Shown: piece after piece, positions 23,769-34,624 of the stretch
How the letters are laid out: each line of letters opens with the position of its first letter
Numbering within the stretch: the stretch's first letter is position 1
Source of the DNA: Rotaria sordida
Lineage: Eukaryota > Rotifera > Eurotatoria > Philodinida > Philodinidae
NCBI GenBank assembly: GCA_905250125.1
Contig: CAJNOL010000520.1
Span: forward strand, 47,568 to 111,567
Reading direction: 5' to 3'
DNA length: 64,000 nt
The notes under the pieces: model-generated
The model's database searches: none
The model's input: only the letters and a program-made list of their open reading frames with translations
What the model was told of the DNA's origin: nothing
Position numbers and translations under genes: made by a program

Positions 23769-25751
23769 TTCGATACTCTCATTCGTCTAATACAATATCA
23801 AAACGATTTTATACTGAGCTAATTGATATTTTTAACTTTACAAATTGTCATAATTAAGATTATTTCTAAATATTACGGTGTTCTTTTTAGTATTTTTGTC
23901 AAGGGAGAAACAACTGATTGTGTGGCATTGAAATCATATGGAATCATTCAGAATTAATGAAAGTACTTAGGATCAGTACGAAACACATGAAGTCATTCGA
24001 AATCACCTGGAATTACTTGAATTCGATGTAAACTAGCGAATTCAGCTGACGGTGATAGATTTACTCTGATATAAACTGTTCTCAGTCAAGAGTTTCATCA
24101 GTGGACAATAATGGAAAAACAGCTAATTCGATAATTCCGAGTGATTGTAAAATATTTTTGATCGTCAGAATCAGCTATTCCCATTTGAGTCATTCCCTCA
24201 AGATATCACGAGAATCACTTTTTATTTTCATTTAAATGATGCAGAATATAGCATCAGTCGCGGATGAAAACAAATATATCAAGTACTAATGAAGTGAATA
24301 GTGTGCAGAATGAAGCAGCGGTGTCCGTAGAGATTCAAAGTACAGAAAATAGTCTCATCTATGTCAGATTGAGTAAGATTACGGAGGGCACAAAATGAAG
24401 AGTCTGCCATAAAAAGCATCAAAGAAATAAATTTCTTTCACTGATTATGTAAAGAAAAAAGTAGAAATAACAAGACGAAAATGATTGATTCCGGTGGCAA
24501 GAACTATTTTGAAATCATTGGAATCAACGGAATCGTGGAATCGGCTGTTTTCCTCTTGGTTAGAATTCTGTCGTAATAATCCAGTATTGGGATTAAAGAT
24601 TTGTTTATTTGACTAACTCTGTGTTTTTTCTCGTCATGATATGAGAATGCACGATGGTATTACTCATCCTCTCTTTATACAGAAGGTAATAACAACACAC
24701 CATCGTCGCATATAAGACGAAGGACGAAAATAAGTTGACAACAGACTCTCATATTTGTTTATCAGCATGTGTTTCATTAACGTAAGAGAGCTAGTCGATA
24801 TCACGCCCTTTTTTCTCTTCATATATTAATTACCTGTAACCTTCGTGACGAGCATGACGAAAAAAAAATTGTTCACTATTGATACTTTCATTTGTCGTTC
24901 TTGTCTGCTTGCTTTTTTTCAATAAGGTGAAAGAAAGTAGCTCTATGCATCAGTAATCACAGCAGTAAAAAATAGATAAAAACGTGCGCTCATCGCAATT
25001 CACATCAGTTATTTTGCGTTTGTTTATATTCACAACCAGTGTATTTGCCTATTTTTTTTTCGATTACGACGGTGCTTGGATATTCTTTAAAGGTAAATAC
25101 TACTACACTAATTGTGTTCAGCCTGCACTATTAAGATAATTTCTTCTCATGTCAGAGTTTAATGTCTGATAGAAAAATAAAATTCTCACGAGGGAAGGTC
25201 TCCAAGTGTGACGCACCATTCTAAATAGAAATTATACCAGTTTGTAGAGCTTAACGAGCTGATTCTAATGGTATAGGCTTTAAATTAGACAAAATCAATC
25301 AATTTTACTTGTGAGAGCTCACTTTCGAGATACTGGTATTTTCCACGTACTAGAGTGCGATAGATACCGTGTGATCATTGACCATCTTACTTCTGACTGT
25401 AGGTTTTCATTCGATAGCTTACAGACTTCCTAACAATGTCTTACTCGGTATAGTTCAATGTTGAAATCATGGCGCAAATGCCTTGTTCACCTATGACTGT
25501 AATGAAAAAATGATCATAGAAATCACGAAGTTCTTGACTTTGTCTTTGTTTCTGTTGATTTTCGCACACTTTCGTTACTTGTCGCTATCACTTGCTCTTT
25601 TATTTCAACGACACTATTCTTCTTTTACATACAAAGTTATATACCACAATGTATATCACTCACACACGTGTATATCGTTATTCAATCTTACTCTTACTGT
25701 TCATTATCATCAACTGAATATATTCTTCACTCTTCTCTTTTCTCTTTTACC

Positions 25752-27875
25752 TTAACCCTTCAAAGACGAAATTTTTTTTAAACGAAAAAGCATTTTTCGA
25801 CCTTTTTATTTTATTTTAAATCAAAATGGCTGCATAAAAATCTTATGATAATCAAAAAAACAATTTTTTTCATCTTTTTAACAAAATGCCAATTTGCAAG
25901 TAAAGCATGCGATGTTTGATCGAACTTCTGCTTCGTTGGTAGTACAATAAACACATCTTCTTCTTTTTCCTTTCACAGGCAAATGCATTTCATTCTCAAA
26001 ATTAAGGACCGTTTTTGGTGATGCTAGTTTAAACTTCATTTCAGACGGAGATCTTCCACGACTTATTCGTTCGCTGCCAGAGCAGAGAGACTTCGCCACT
26101 GAAACCATGTAGTTTAAGTATGTTAGTTTATCCTGAGCTAACTGATTATAGCAAATGAATGAGTTGAAAATAGATGCATTTAGAAAATAAATAAAAATTC
26201 GAAGCCAGTTTCTTTTAGACTTGCGATCGAGATTATAGCAGGAAATTCTTTAGCTGAGTCAATCAACTCCATGTACAAATTGATTGTAATCTTTTATTGC
26301 CTTTGGACAGTTAACTTTAATACGTTGACCATTTTTCAACTGACGGAAAATCGGAACAATTTCATTGTCTTTATGAGAATTTGAAGCCAAAGAAACGTGT
26401 TTGGTATCCATTCATATAAAGACAATGCTGTTCGATATAATCATTGACTTGTAATATCCTCGTTCCATTTTATATTTCTTGGCAAAATCCGGCGAAATAC
26501 CTGCCCGATCTGGTCTAATCGTTCCACTGGCCTTTATTTTCTGTAATTTTAGTTTTTCTAATAATCCGAGAGAAGTGAAAAAGTTATCGAAATATAAATG
26601 TTTTCCTTCAAAATTATTGCCAGAGATAATATCGAAAATAACACGTTCGCCTAAAGGTATTTCTCTTTCTCTGATTTCTTCTTTTCCTAAATAGATTTGA
26701 TAGTCGAATAAATAGCCAGTGATTGGATCACATAAACACCAAACTTTATACCCTCTTTTTATCGGTTTTAGAGGCAAATACTGCTTGAGGCTTGATCTTC
26801 CCTTGAATTTTATCATACTTTCGTCGATTGTAACGTAGCGACCAAAACTATAACTTTTCTGGAAATTCGTCCGCAAAATTTCAATAAAATTCGTAACTTT
26901 GTAAATTTTACTGTAGTTTTTAGATTCTCGATTTGATTCTAATGAATTATTAGTTAAATGTAAATTATAAAAAATTTGAAGAAGACGATCTCTTGATATG
27001 ATTGAAGAGATAAATGTATTATGGAATAGCATATCTTTACTTCAATAAAGTTTCATATTCGGCAAGTTATTGATACCCATTAGAATAATCAACCCGAGAA
27101 ACGATTCAATATCTTTTTTGCTTACATCCTTCCAGTTACTGATTTTCTTCTGCTTGTTACTTTGTTTCTTTCCTCTTCCATAAATGTTTGTTTGATCAGT
27201 AATCAGATTTAAAATTTCTTCAGTAAAAAAAAGTTCTAAAGACTGAAATTGGAGTTCGCTCTTTGGGAGAGATTGAGGTAAAGTCACCATGCGTGATATA
27301 AATTGCATTTATTGAATCCATTACCTCTTCATATACATCCAAATCATCATCAGAAAGTTCAAGCTCATCTAAGTTATCGACTAGTTCGTCGAAATCGAAG
27401 TCACTCTCGGTAGTGTCATCACTGGCAGATGAATCACAGGACTCGTTATTGACTTAATTATTTCCAGACAATTCCGTTGATTTAGTTTTAATTGTAAAAA
27501 CGTTATAAAGAAGTAAAGAGTTCAATTTCGAAAGGGAAATGGTATGCTTTGGAAATTCAACAAACGACATAAATTTATCAATGAGAACAGGAGTATATAT
27601 ACCCAATAGAGAATGAGAATATTTTCGAAAAATACGATCAGAAGAGAAGAGAGAAATTATGATGTCACTGTACCTTAGCAACAAGGACAAAGGATGTTTG
27701 AAAAGAATTTATATGAGAGAAGGAAAGAAAGACAAGAAAAGTATAATATGATAAATACGGTTGTTTATAACATTAATGACCTTACATATTTAATAGTTTA
27801 ATGTGAACTATACACTTTATACTCTACTGAAAAATAGGTGGGACAAGGTATGTCCCACCGTCCTCAAAGGGTTAA
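25752..27875 (-). mobile_element. PiggyBac-like DNA transposon, decayed
   Basis: TTAA target duplications at 25752-25755 and 27872-27875 flank a 2.1-kb element. The ends are CCCTTCAAAGACG on the left and, read on the other strand, CCCTTTGAGGACG on the right, an imperfect 13-bp inverted repeat. TTAA target sites with CCC ends are diagnostic for PiggyBac. The inside codes on the minus strand for a broken PiggyBac transposase. Confidence 0.88.
25890..27440 (-). pseudogene. PiggyBac transposase pseudogene
   Basis: Minus-strand pieces in order: an acidic N-terminus rich in D and E (about 27440-27310); a segment with FFTEEILNLITDQTN; the catalytic core with RDRLLQIFYNLHL, VTIDESMIKFKGR, LCDPITGYLFDY and LYFDNFFTS; a segment with WMDTKHVSLASNSH; then a C-terminal cysteine-rich domain (RRCVYCTTNEAEVR, CFTCKLAFC). 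The aspartates of the DDD core are visible. Breaks: a frame change after the acidic region; a TGA at about 27040 where PiggyBac transposases have W before S (context KLY-stop-SKD); and stops after HGVD in the distal part. It cannot give a full-length transposase from this copy. Confidence 0.85.
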
Positions 27876-28139
27876 TACATTTATTGCAGTAATTTTATTG
27901 TCAACACCGTACGCTGTTAACAACAGTGGTCTTGGAATTAGTATTGGATTATAGATGTTGGCGCCTGTTGGTGAGGCTGCAGTTGGCGAGAAGATACTCA
28001 TCCACTCACACCCACTCCACCTTTTTTCTTAAGTCCAGGACTTTTTCTATGTTATACCACTTTTTATCGAAAATATAAAGAATTATAATGCCAGCGTTTA
28101 GAAATGATAATTAGACTTAAGTTATAAAACACTTGAACT

Positions 28140-28262
28140 AACTCGAACCAAGTTCAAGTAACTTTAAGTAACTTCAAATAGCTTCAAGTAAGTCCAAGTA
28201 GCTCAAAGTACTACTCAAGTAGCCTAAAGTACCGCTCAAGTAGTTCAAAGTAACTTCAATTC
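28140..28262. repeat. degenerate 11-mer repeat (AAGTAGCTTCA type)
   Basis: About eleven consecutive variants of AAGTAGCTTCA or CAAGTAACTTCA run head to tail with point changes. Non-coding. Confidence 0.7.
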
Positions 28263-28603
28263 GAAAAGTCCGCCGTTTCCCTCTTGTTCTGATCACTAAA
28301 TCATCTTGTTTACCACTATTCATCCTTAAATTCTTAGTTGAACCTGAATTTGCTTACAAATGGGTGAAAACAGAAGTTTTGCTAATGATTCTTCTATCAG
28401 AAACAAATAACATGCTACACATTGTCGTCTAAAATAAAATAAAGTATCATTCTTTACGCTGCATAGAACAGAACTCTCTTGTTATGGCTTAGTCTCATTT
28501 CAGGTACTTTTTCATTTAAGTTATAAAGTAAACAAGTCTTTGCAAATATATTTTTTCTTTATTTTTGAGATGATATTTTATAAATCGATATATTTTACTA
28601 ATA

Positions 28604-28992
28604 AGTATATGATTATTTTCTTGGATTCATGATCACTACAGAAAATCTATGAAGACATAGGCAACATCTATGCTATTCTTGCAACAAAAAGTTATCTTAA
28701 TTTTATTGAAACTTTTATAGATAAAAATTAAGACACCACGTCAAAGGTTCATCTTTCATATTCAACATTAGGATATTCAAGCAAATAGTTATTCGAATGC
28801 TAGTAAATGTTTTACTACTCAAAACTAAGATCTCAGCTCAAAGGTATATTTTTCATATCCAACATTAGGATTTTCGAGAAAAAAATTATTCTAATGTTGA
28901 CAACGGTTTTTATTCAGTTCTTTTTTTTATCTAAAAAACTACTTATGTAGGAAATGTGATCATGAATCTAAGAAAAATAAATAATCATATAA
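28604..28992. mobile_element. inverted-repeat (MITE-like) element
   Basis: The left arm at 28604-28637 (with GGATTCATGATCACT) is matched inversely at 28957-28992 (with GTGATCATGAATCTAAG). Inside are two direct copies of a block of about 70 bp containing CAACATTAGGAT. It is non-coding and about 390 bp long. Superfamily not recognised. Confidence 0.5.
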
Positions 28993-30342
28993 CTCACATG
29001 AATTGAGTACAAGGTCAACCAAATTGTTTTTATTTTTCATAGTTTGATGATTGTAGAATTTAAAAAAATTCAATTTCATGAAAAATTCAATTTTTAAATG
29101 CTGATACTGCTCGGGCCTCTTTTGTATTAATTATCAATAACGATTGCGCGTTTTAGAAATCGTTAGAAATATTTGAAAAGTGGAATTGATTGTAAGAAAA
29201 AAATTCGACATTTGATTGGCATATGTAGTGAGCATATGCAGTGAGCAATATTTCAAAAAATAAAAATAAAAAATCCTAGAAGTTTTTTTTACTTCTTAGT
29301 TCAACTAAACATTCTATTACAAATTTTTATTCTGTTTCTAATTTCCAACCATCACTTTAAAAGAGTCACGAATCGATGTATTTTTTAAAATTTTACGCGT
29401 ATACTTCGATATTAGAAATCTGTCATGACAGTGCATCTATTAGTGCTGAACGGCACAACTGTTATATTTGAGACATCTACTATAGTCTTTATAACATATC
29501 ATTTGTGACATTTTATTGCCTACTTACAAAACCAATCATGTTCAAAAATATTTTTTTCTGCTCCGATTTCCTTCTATAAAAGATTGAATTGCTCCAAGAT
29601 GGCTACTATCTTGAAAACTTCTTCTTCTTAATTAGAATGATTTTTAAGTGATTAATTTTAAGACAGTATCTTCATCTTTGCTCTTAGTAAATCTTTTATT
29701 TTTAGAACATGATCACAGAAGATATATTAAGTATATTTCTATAACAATAAGGTTTATTCTTGTAAATTAAAAATTTTTGTAGTAAAGAGGTATAGGCTAT
29801 ACTAGAATTTCAGATATGACCTGATAGTCTTGACGATTGATACACACTCCAATAATTTTTCTAGCTCGGACACAGACATTACATATTTCTATAAGTATAT
29901 GATATTTTCTGCTTGACAACAACTGCTACAAAAAAGACTTGAAAATAATAGATCTATATCAGTTAAAATGATTTTGATCATCTGATGTCTTCACTTTTTT
30001 TCCAACAGGACCATATTTATATTATCGTCGTCGTCTTCCTGGAAGTTTATCAGAGCAGGAAAGACAAGAAAAAAAAATACCGTACCAGCGTTCTATCAGC
30101 ACTAGCCTTATCAAAAATATATTTGAATATAAATATCAATGTTTCTGAACATATCTAATCTATATATGACTTTAATATTAAGGAAAATTATTATTTTAAC
30201 TTTCTGTAATGGTCACAACGATAAAAGCATGTATAAAACTAGGAAGTGGCTATGTACACTCATTAACACATAGCCGGTTGACTATATACACTCAGATAGA
30301 TGTAATCAATAAATTAATAAATATTAAGTCGTATTATCGTCT

Positions 30343-31818
30343 TATATACACTTGATTATTGATATTAAAAAATATTTTAACTTGTTAATGATTTTACTGC
30401 GTAAATTTTTTATCAAACTGAAATAAAATATAAACCAACTATTACAATTACGAGAGTGCAGAAGAGAGTTAATTCGGATAGAAATCAACTAATTTAGTGA
30501 CATTTTTAGTATTTTCCCTGTTAAATTTTAAAGAAAATGTTGAAATTAAATTTGTGTATATTTTAATTTATAAAGGTGTCACATTAATCATTAATATTTG
30601 GAAATTGTTTATGTAATGATTCAAAAATAAATACAAGGTGGCCCATAAGTAACGTAACCGAGAAAAAAATTCAATATCTCCATTACGGCTCAAGCAAACG
30701 AGCTGATTTTTTTGTCAATAATAGAGGCATGTTCAAGTTTCATATCCATAAAGACAAGCCTAGAGAGACCGTTTGTTAAGCATATTGTTTTTTTTCCTAT
30801 CTGCGAAAAAGAAAATTTTTTTTGTCGAGATCACTGGTGATACTTAACAAAGGATCTCTCTAGGCTTGTCTTTATGGATATGAAGCTTGAACATGCCTCT
30901 ACCATTAACAAAAAAAACAGCTCGTTTGCTTGAGCCGTAATGGAGATATTGAATTTTTTTTCTCGGTTACGTTACTTATGGACCACCCTGTATATGTGAA
31001 AATCAATTAAGTACACCGTATTATCATAAGTGTCATAAATCAATGTTTTTTTACGTTTATAATTATATGTTTTGAAGAAAGAATCATTATCTTTGAACTT
31101 TTGTGCGGTCAAAGAATTATGATGAAATTCTTGTTCATCTTTGAAAGTTAAATCAAGGATCGACACTAGCAGACTAATATGAGTGTATCGTGAAACGTGA
31201 ATACGCGTATAAAGTACTTATATTTAAATATAATACTGTGATAGATTTTTTGTAATAGATGATGAGAATGAATGTAATAGTCTCTTTTAATGATACAATA
31301 ATATTTATTTAATGTCAAAAAGAGGATTACATCAAAGGATCTGTTTCATTATAAAAATTGTCTATTCATTTCATTTGATTTATAAAAGTATCGGTAAAGC
31401 TCCATAGAAAAAAGATGAAAATGAAAATTAATCAATTTATCTTAATAAAGGGTATTTTTTCTAGACTTCAAACTAATTGGCCTTCCATATTTTTGAGTTT
31501 CCGATTTTGTAAGCCAATTAATTGAAAAAAAATAGAATCTTTCGTTCTATACCTGATCAACAAAAAACAGTGTGACATAACATCATTTTCGTTCGATGCT
31601 TTCAAAATAATAAAATTCAACATTTCCTTTAAGGTCTAAAAGAGAAAATGCTAGAAATGTTGCTAAATTATTTGATTTCTATTTGAATTAACTGTCTTCT
31701 GCACTCTCGCAGTTGTAATATTTGATTTATATTTTATTTCAATTTGATAAAAAATTCGCGCAGGAAAAGCATTAATAAGTTAAAATATTTTTTTACATAA
31801 ATAATCAAGTGTATATAG
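30343..31818. mobile_element. DNA element with about 130-bp inverted terminal repeats
   Basis: Arms 30343-30475 and 31686-31818 are reverse complements at roughly 85% identity by eye, both containing CGAGAGTGCAGAAGA and TATATACACTTGATTATT (the second inverted). The intervening 1.2 kb has no open transposase frame and hosts the mariner-like MITE at 30633-30992. Similarity continues weakly outside the arms (GGAAGTGGCTAT near 30241 and its complement near 31815-31830). The superfamily is unknown. Confidence 0.65.
30633..30992. mobile_element. foldback MITE with mariner/Tc1-like ends
   Basis: About 360 bp flanked by TA. The ends read AAGGTGGCCCATAAGTAACG and, inverted, CAGGGTGGTCCATAAGTAAC. The inverted arms extend about 150 bp each, with the shared block CTCCATTACGGCTCAAGCAA, leaving a loop of about 60 bp. 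The TA flanks and CCATAAGTAACG-type ends fit mariner/Tc1 (inference from end style). The arms are nearly identical, so this copy looks young. A diverged relative is at 1118-1595. Confidence 0.8.
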
Positions 31819-34624
31819 CCACTTCCATAAAACTATATGCAATAAGATTTCCGTAATAAATATGAATAAGACGTTTTCTATTGAGCAAATTACGGAAGTA
31901 GCAAATCGTTATAAAATTGGCATCGTTGGCTGAACGACTTAAACGATTCTTACAGAAACTTGAAGAGCTATCGGGTAAAGTTCTAAAACCCGAACTGTAC
32001 GGGAGTCTAGCCAAAGTAGTTGTCCGAAAGCACGACTGTCACTCTAATTGAGAACATGATCAAAGTCGTGGTACACTCTGAAGCCGAGATCCAAGTTGAG
32101 GATAAAAATCCACTACAACTCCTATAAAAATGAGTACTAGTCCATGAAAAACTTTGGGATGACACAGAACAATGAGTGGCAGCTGGACGAGAAGGTTGGC
32201 TTGACAAAGCCTATACTAAGCACAATGAGTCCAATAGATCTTGATATCAAGATTGAAGTTGATAATATGATTGAATCTATAGCAGAGATAGTAGAATGAC
32301 AATTTGGACTGCAACCTAAACAAAAGTAACGACTGGAAAAGAAATCTTAATCAAAGCAAGGATACACACGACAATTGTTGCTGAGGCAGCTGCTAAAAGT
32401 GACTCCTCAGTTTCTGTGGGAATCGAAAACGATCCTGAGATCAAGACTTTATCCGAATGTAGATCTTTGGTGAGGAACATGTCTATGGACAGGAAATGCT
32501 TCCAAAAGTGGCATTAGAAACCAATATGTTCTATCATGGGCAGGAGAGACCTTTGAGCTCGGTTTTAACAGGATCGACGGTATTAAACAGCGTTCTATTG
32601 CTTGTGAAGCTTGTATATTTTACCTATCGTGTGTAAAGATGAGAAGAAAAAGAAATAAAGCCGTGATATAATGCATATTTTTCCAACCATCGATTAACTC
32701 TCTCTCTCTCTCTCTTCATTATTGAAGCTGTTTGATTCATAAGTGATAGAACAGGCAAAAGAATGATACTATTTTGTGGACAAAAAAAAAGCACTCTCTC
32801 TCAATAATATATGAATTATGCTTTATCCCACGTATACGGTTGAATGCACGCAAGCCAAAAATATTTTTGATATACACTGAAACAGAATAATGCTTTCCTT
32901 TTCATTATTAAACAACGTCGATACATTATCAACGTATTATACTCTTCATTGCAACATTAATCACATTAATACAAGAAGCAAAGGTAAGTCTTTTGATATT
33001 ACAGTATCTTTCTATACCTGTTTTACTTTATTAGTATTCAGAAGATTTTTCTATCATGAAGTAATGCCACCAACGCAATGGTGCTCGCTTCACATTCATA
33101 TTAAATCCATTCAGATGGGACTATTAGACTAGAATACTCATCAAAGGATTCATACTCTTGTTGAAATTCGAGCGAAACTATTAGTTTTAGTTGATTTTTT
33201 CTATGGGAAGCTAGTTTTCAATTGTAACCATACTTCAAATTTCGATATAAACCTTTCTTAGCATTAAAACTTTGCTATTACATGCTCGTATATCAATTTT
33301 CAACATTCGTGAAATTAGTAGCAGATGCAAGGATTTCATGTTTTGAAGAATATAAAAGATGTGTACAAACTCTTCGGGCATCTTAAGAGTTCTGCGTTTT
33401 ACCCGGTAGCAAAAACCCTGAAAAAATGGTTAGGAAGAAGTAAAAAATCTTTTGCCGAAGGATTTAGAAATCTTTTTTGTGACACGAAGCCCTTTTCAAA
33501 GGCTTTGCTTTAAGATAAAGTCAGAACCTGTTAGAGGCCTAAAGGGTTCTGCAAATCTCCTATTTTTCATAATGTCCATATTCGCTGAGGACCTCTTTCA
33601 GATGTTCTCATTTGTATTTCACGTAGCAATTGATATGCCCTATCAAACGGTGAGAATCAATTTTAAGTTATCTTCTATCGTTACTTTCGAATCGCAAAAT
33701 AATGTTTTCTCCCGTCAGGCTATAAGGAACTTCGTAGATACTGTCCGAAATTATTCGCTCACGATCTTTCCCATTTCTTTTTTTTCGGTATTACTAAAAG
33801 GATCAGATACAATATTCCTTGAGCTACGAGAAAGAAAATGAGTTCATAATACAAATGAATCACAAAACAATTGAAAATTTCTCTTCTATCTATATTACTT
33901 ATATACACATACATGAATGCATATTTGTGTCGACATCTATACTTACATTGACATACACATGTTTATTTTAGATTATTGCACATGTTCAATTCTACAAGAG
34001 AGAGTGAGATCTACTACGGTCTATTAGGGTCTGGTAGTATCTGCCATGATTTCGCGGGGACCATATCAAGAGAGACGTAGTGTAAGTCACAGAGATGGAA
34101 GCGGCATTGGTAACCGGCCGGCCCGATACCGGTCTATATTTTTCACTTTTCTAGTCTATGATTGTATTGAAGGTACGAAGGTAACTCATAAGAGAGTTCA
34201 ATGCACCAGAAGACTTCATTTTAAGCTTCAGCCTGTTGTTTGTAGATCGATATTTTATCGATAGGCCGGGTTTTCCTGATAAACTGGCGTATCATCAATA
34301 TCCCGTTCACTACCGATAGACCGATTCTATCTCTACGACAAATGTTATACTGAAGCGCTCGTTGTAACACACGCTAGTCTCCCATGTGTAACTCGACATG
34401 ATAGAGCTTATGAAGTGCTAAGCAAGTAAATCAGCTTTTCATGGATCTTCGTGCTTTTTGCAAGAAATAGCCATGGTCTTATGTATAGGAAGAAGCAATG
34501 ATTGTATAGTTTTGAAATAGTAATCACATGATATACAATAGCTTTATACACACTTTACAAGAAAAATTTTCAGGCACGAGTTTTTCTGTACTTCACCTTT
34601 CAATTCAGATATATAAAGGCAATC

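Larger units (their letters stand above)
19564..25751. other. gene-poor, repeat-rich intergenic region
   Basis: No gene could be supported over 6 kb. Contents seen: a tRNA-like remnant on the minus strand near 19915-19990; telomere-like hairpins 2, 3 and 4 (21005-21053, 21658-21795, 23721-23768); a tract of GAAATTTCGG-type short repeats at about 22085-22290; and drifting GGAATCAT-type short repeats at about 23920-24010 and 24490-24550. Open frames up to 187 codons are present but lack recognisable domains and overlap these simple repeats. Confidence 0.6.
27876..34624. other. gene-poor region of nested inverted repeats and simple repeats
   Basis: No intact gene is supported. The stretch contains the AAGTAGCTTCA tract (28140-28262), an inverted repeat (28604-28992), a 1.48-kb inverted-repeat element with a nested MITE (30343-31818) and a (CT)n run at about 32699-32716. 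A short open piece at about 31925-32045 on the plus strand, with LAERLKRFLQKLEELSGK, hints at a decayed coding sequence of unknown family. No condensation or other synthetase domain lies upstream of the NRPS/PKS gene start at 34625. Confidence 0.5.

Noticed and set aside
25483..25755. A hydrophobic 90-codon frame next to the PiggyBac element
   Set aside because: Low-complexity L/F/S sequence from pyrimidine-rich DNA, ending inside the TTAA target site.
31830..32600. Possible decayed gene on the plus strand
   Set aside because: Only a short open piece with charged helices; too broken to name or delimit.
33325..33841. Overlapping frames upstream of the synthetase, examined as a possible missing condensation domain
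   Set aside because: No HHxxxDG motif or other NRPS features; frames shift and end before the gene start.
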